NCBI GenBank assembly: GCA_946614685.1
Contig: CAMOHF010000059.1
Coordinates: 1 to 6,714 of the forward strand
DNA: 6,714 bases
Direction of reading: 5' to 3'
Source of the DNA: an uncultured Clostridia bacterium
GTDB lineage: Bacteria > Bacillota > Clostridia > Lachnospirales > Lachnospiraceae
The stretch's first letter is position 1; each line of letters opens with the position of its first letter. This document shows positions 6,254-6,714 of the stretch, piece by piece. Both the position numbers and the translations under genes were made by a program. The notes beneath the pieces were generated by a model, which saw only the letters and a list, made by a program, of their open reading frames with translations, was not told where the DNA came from and did not search any database.

Positions 6254-6714
6254 ATGAAGTATTCACATATCCTTGTGGCGGGTGCCGGACGAAGCGGTAT
6301 CGACGCCGCGAAACTGATCGCAAGAAATCATATCAAAGCAACACTCTTTGATGAGAATAAAAAAGGAGCGCTGACGGAAGAAGGCCTCCGTGCCAAATTG
6401 GAGCAGCCCGGCGTGGATACCGCCATTGATATCCATCTCGGAGAGCTGACAGATGAATTGATCAAAGCAAGCGATGTTATGGTGATCAGTCCCGGTATCT
6501 CACTGGAAGTTCCCTTTGCGGTAAAGTATCGTGAGGCGGGCAAGGAGATCATCGGAGAGATCGAGCTTGCTTTCCTATATGAGAAGGGCACAGTCTGTGC
6601 CATCACGGGAACCAACGGAAAGACCACTACGACCACCCTGGTCGGAGAGATCATGAAGGTTGCGAATCCGGACACCTATGTGGTCGGAAATATCGGAACG
6701 CCTTATACGGGCAT
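6254..6714 (+). CDS. murD: UDP-N-acetylmuramoyl-L-alanine--D-glutamate ligase MurD, N-terminal part (3' end outside window)
   Basis: The first 153 codons plus two bases are present, about a third of the usual ~450 residues. MurD adds D-glutamate to UDP-MurNAc-L-Ala in the cytoplasm using ATP. Visible parts, numbered from Met at 6254, are the N-terminal Rossmann-like domain with HILVAGAGRSGIDAAKLI (5-22), VMVISPGIS (75-83), which binds the uridine nucleotide, and the ATP-binding P-loop AITGTNGKTTTTTL (116-129). The VVGNIGTPY segment (143-151) is typical of MurD central domains. GxGxSGxxAA with SPGI favours MurD over MurC, MurE or MurF. The gene follows mraY after 10 bases with a strong ribosome binding site and continues the precursor pathway. 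An alternative start at 6251 adds one methionine. The frame is intact up to the window edge. Confidence 0.96.
   Translation, partial: MKYSHILVAGAGRSGIDAAKLIARNHIKATLFDENKKGALTEEGLRAKLEQPGVDTAIDIHLGELTDELIKASDVMVISPGISLEVPFAVKYREAGKEIIGEIELAFLYEKGTVCAITGTNGKTTTTTLVGEIMKVANPDTYVVGNIGTPYTG

Noticed and set aside
6328..6675. Minus-strand open frame of 115 codons opposite murD
   Set aside because: Antisense to the conserved MurD N-terminus; no independent evidence of coding.

Overview
The window looks like chromosomal DNA from a low-to-mid GC Gram-positive bacterium of the class Clostridia, most likely Lachnospiraceae. This is inferred from protein style and gene order; no rRNA or other direct taxonomic marker is present. 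All genes are on the + strand and tightly packed. The window opens inside one gene and closes inside another. It is essentially the front of a division and cell wall (dcw) cluster, preceded by a short lgt operon. I found no mobile element, CRISPR array, tRNA or rRNA, and no stretch over about 165 bases without a gene.

Region 1 (1-1184): the last 70 codons of ychF (a translation-associated ATPase) are followed after 10 bases by lgt, the lipoprotein diacylglyceryl transferase. A strong intrinsic terminator (1148-1184) closes this unit.

Region 2 (1168-1293): this is the only regulatory stretch of note. A sigma-A-like promoter (TTGCAT, 17-base spacer, TAGAAT) has its -35 box inside the 3' arm of the lgt terminator. 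Just after the expected transcription start lie four tandem 11-bp repeats (1205-1248) immediately before mraZ. I propose them as the MraZ operator.

Region 3 (1294-6714): mraZ (regulator), rsmH (16S rRNA m4C1402 methyltransferase), ftsL (divisome coiled-coil protein), a class B penicillin-binding protein of the FtsI/PBP2B/SpoVD type, mraY (lipid I synthase) and the 5' part of murD. Spacing runs from an 11-base overlap (mraZ/rsmH) to gaps of 2-54 bases, with no internal terminator seen, so one transcript is likely. MraY and MurD supply the peptidoglycan precursor, FtsL organises the septal synthase, and the PBP crosslinks the new wall.

No wholly new system is evident. The points worth a second look are the 11-bp operator-like array, the nested terminator/promoter, an in-frame TGA that separates a plausible N-terminal tail from the PBP start, and the PBP's acidic C-terminal tail ending in a DxDxDG calcium-binding-type motif in place of the PASTA domains found in some relatives.
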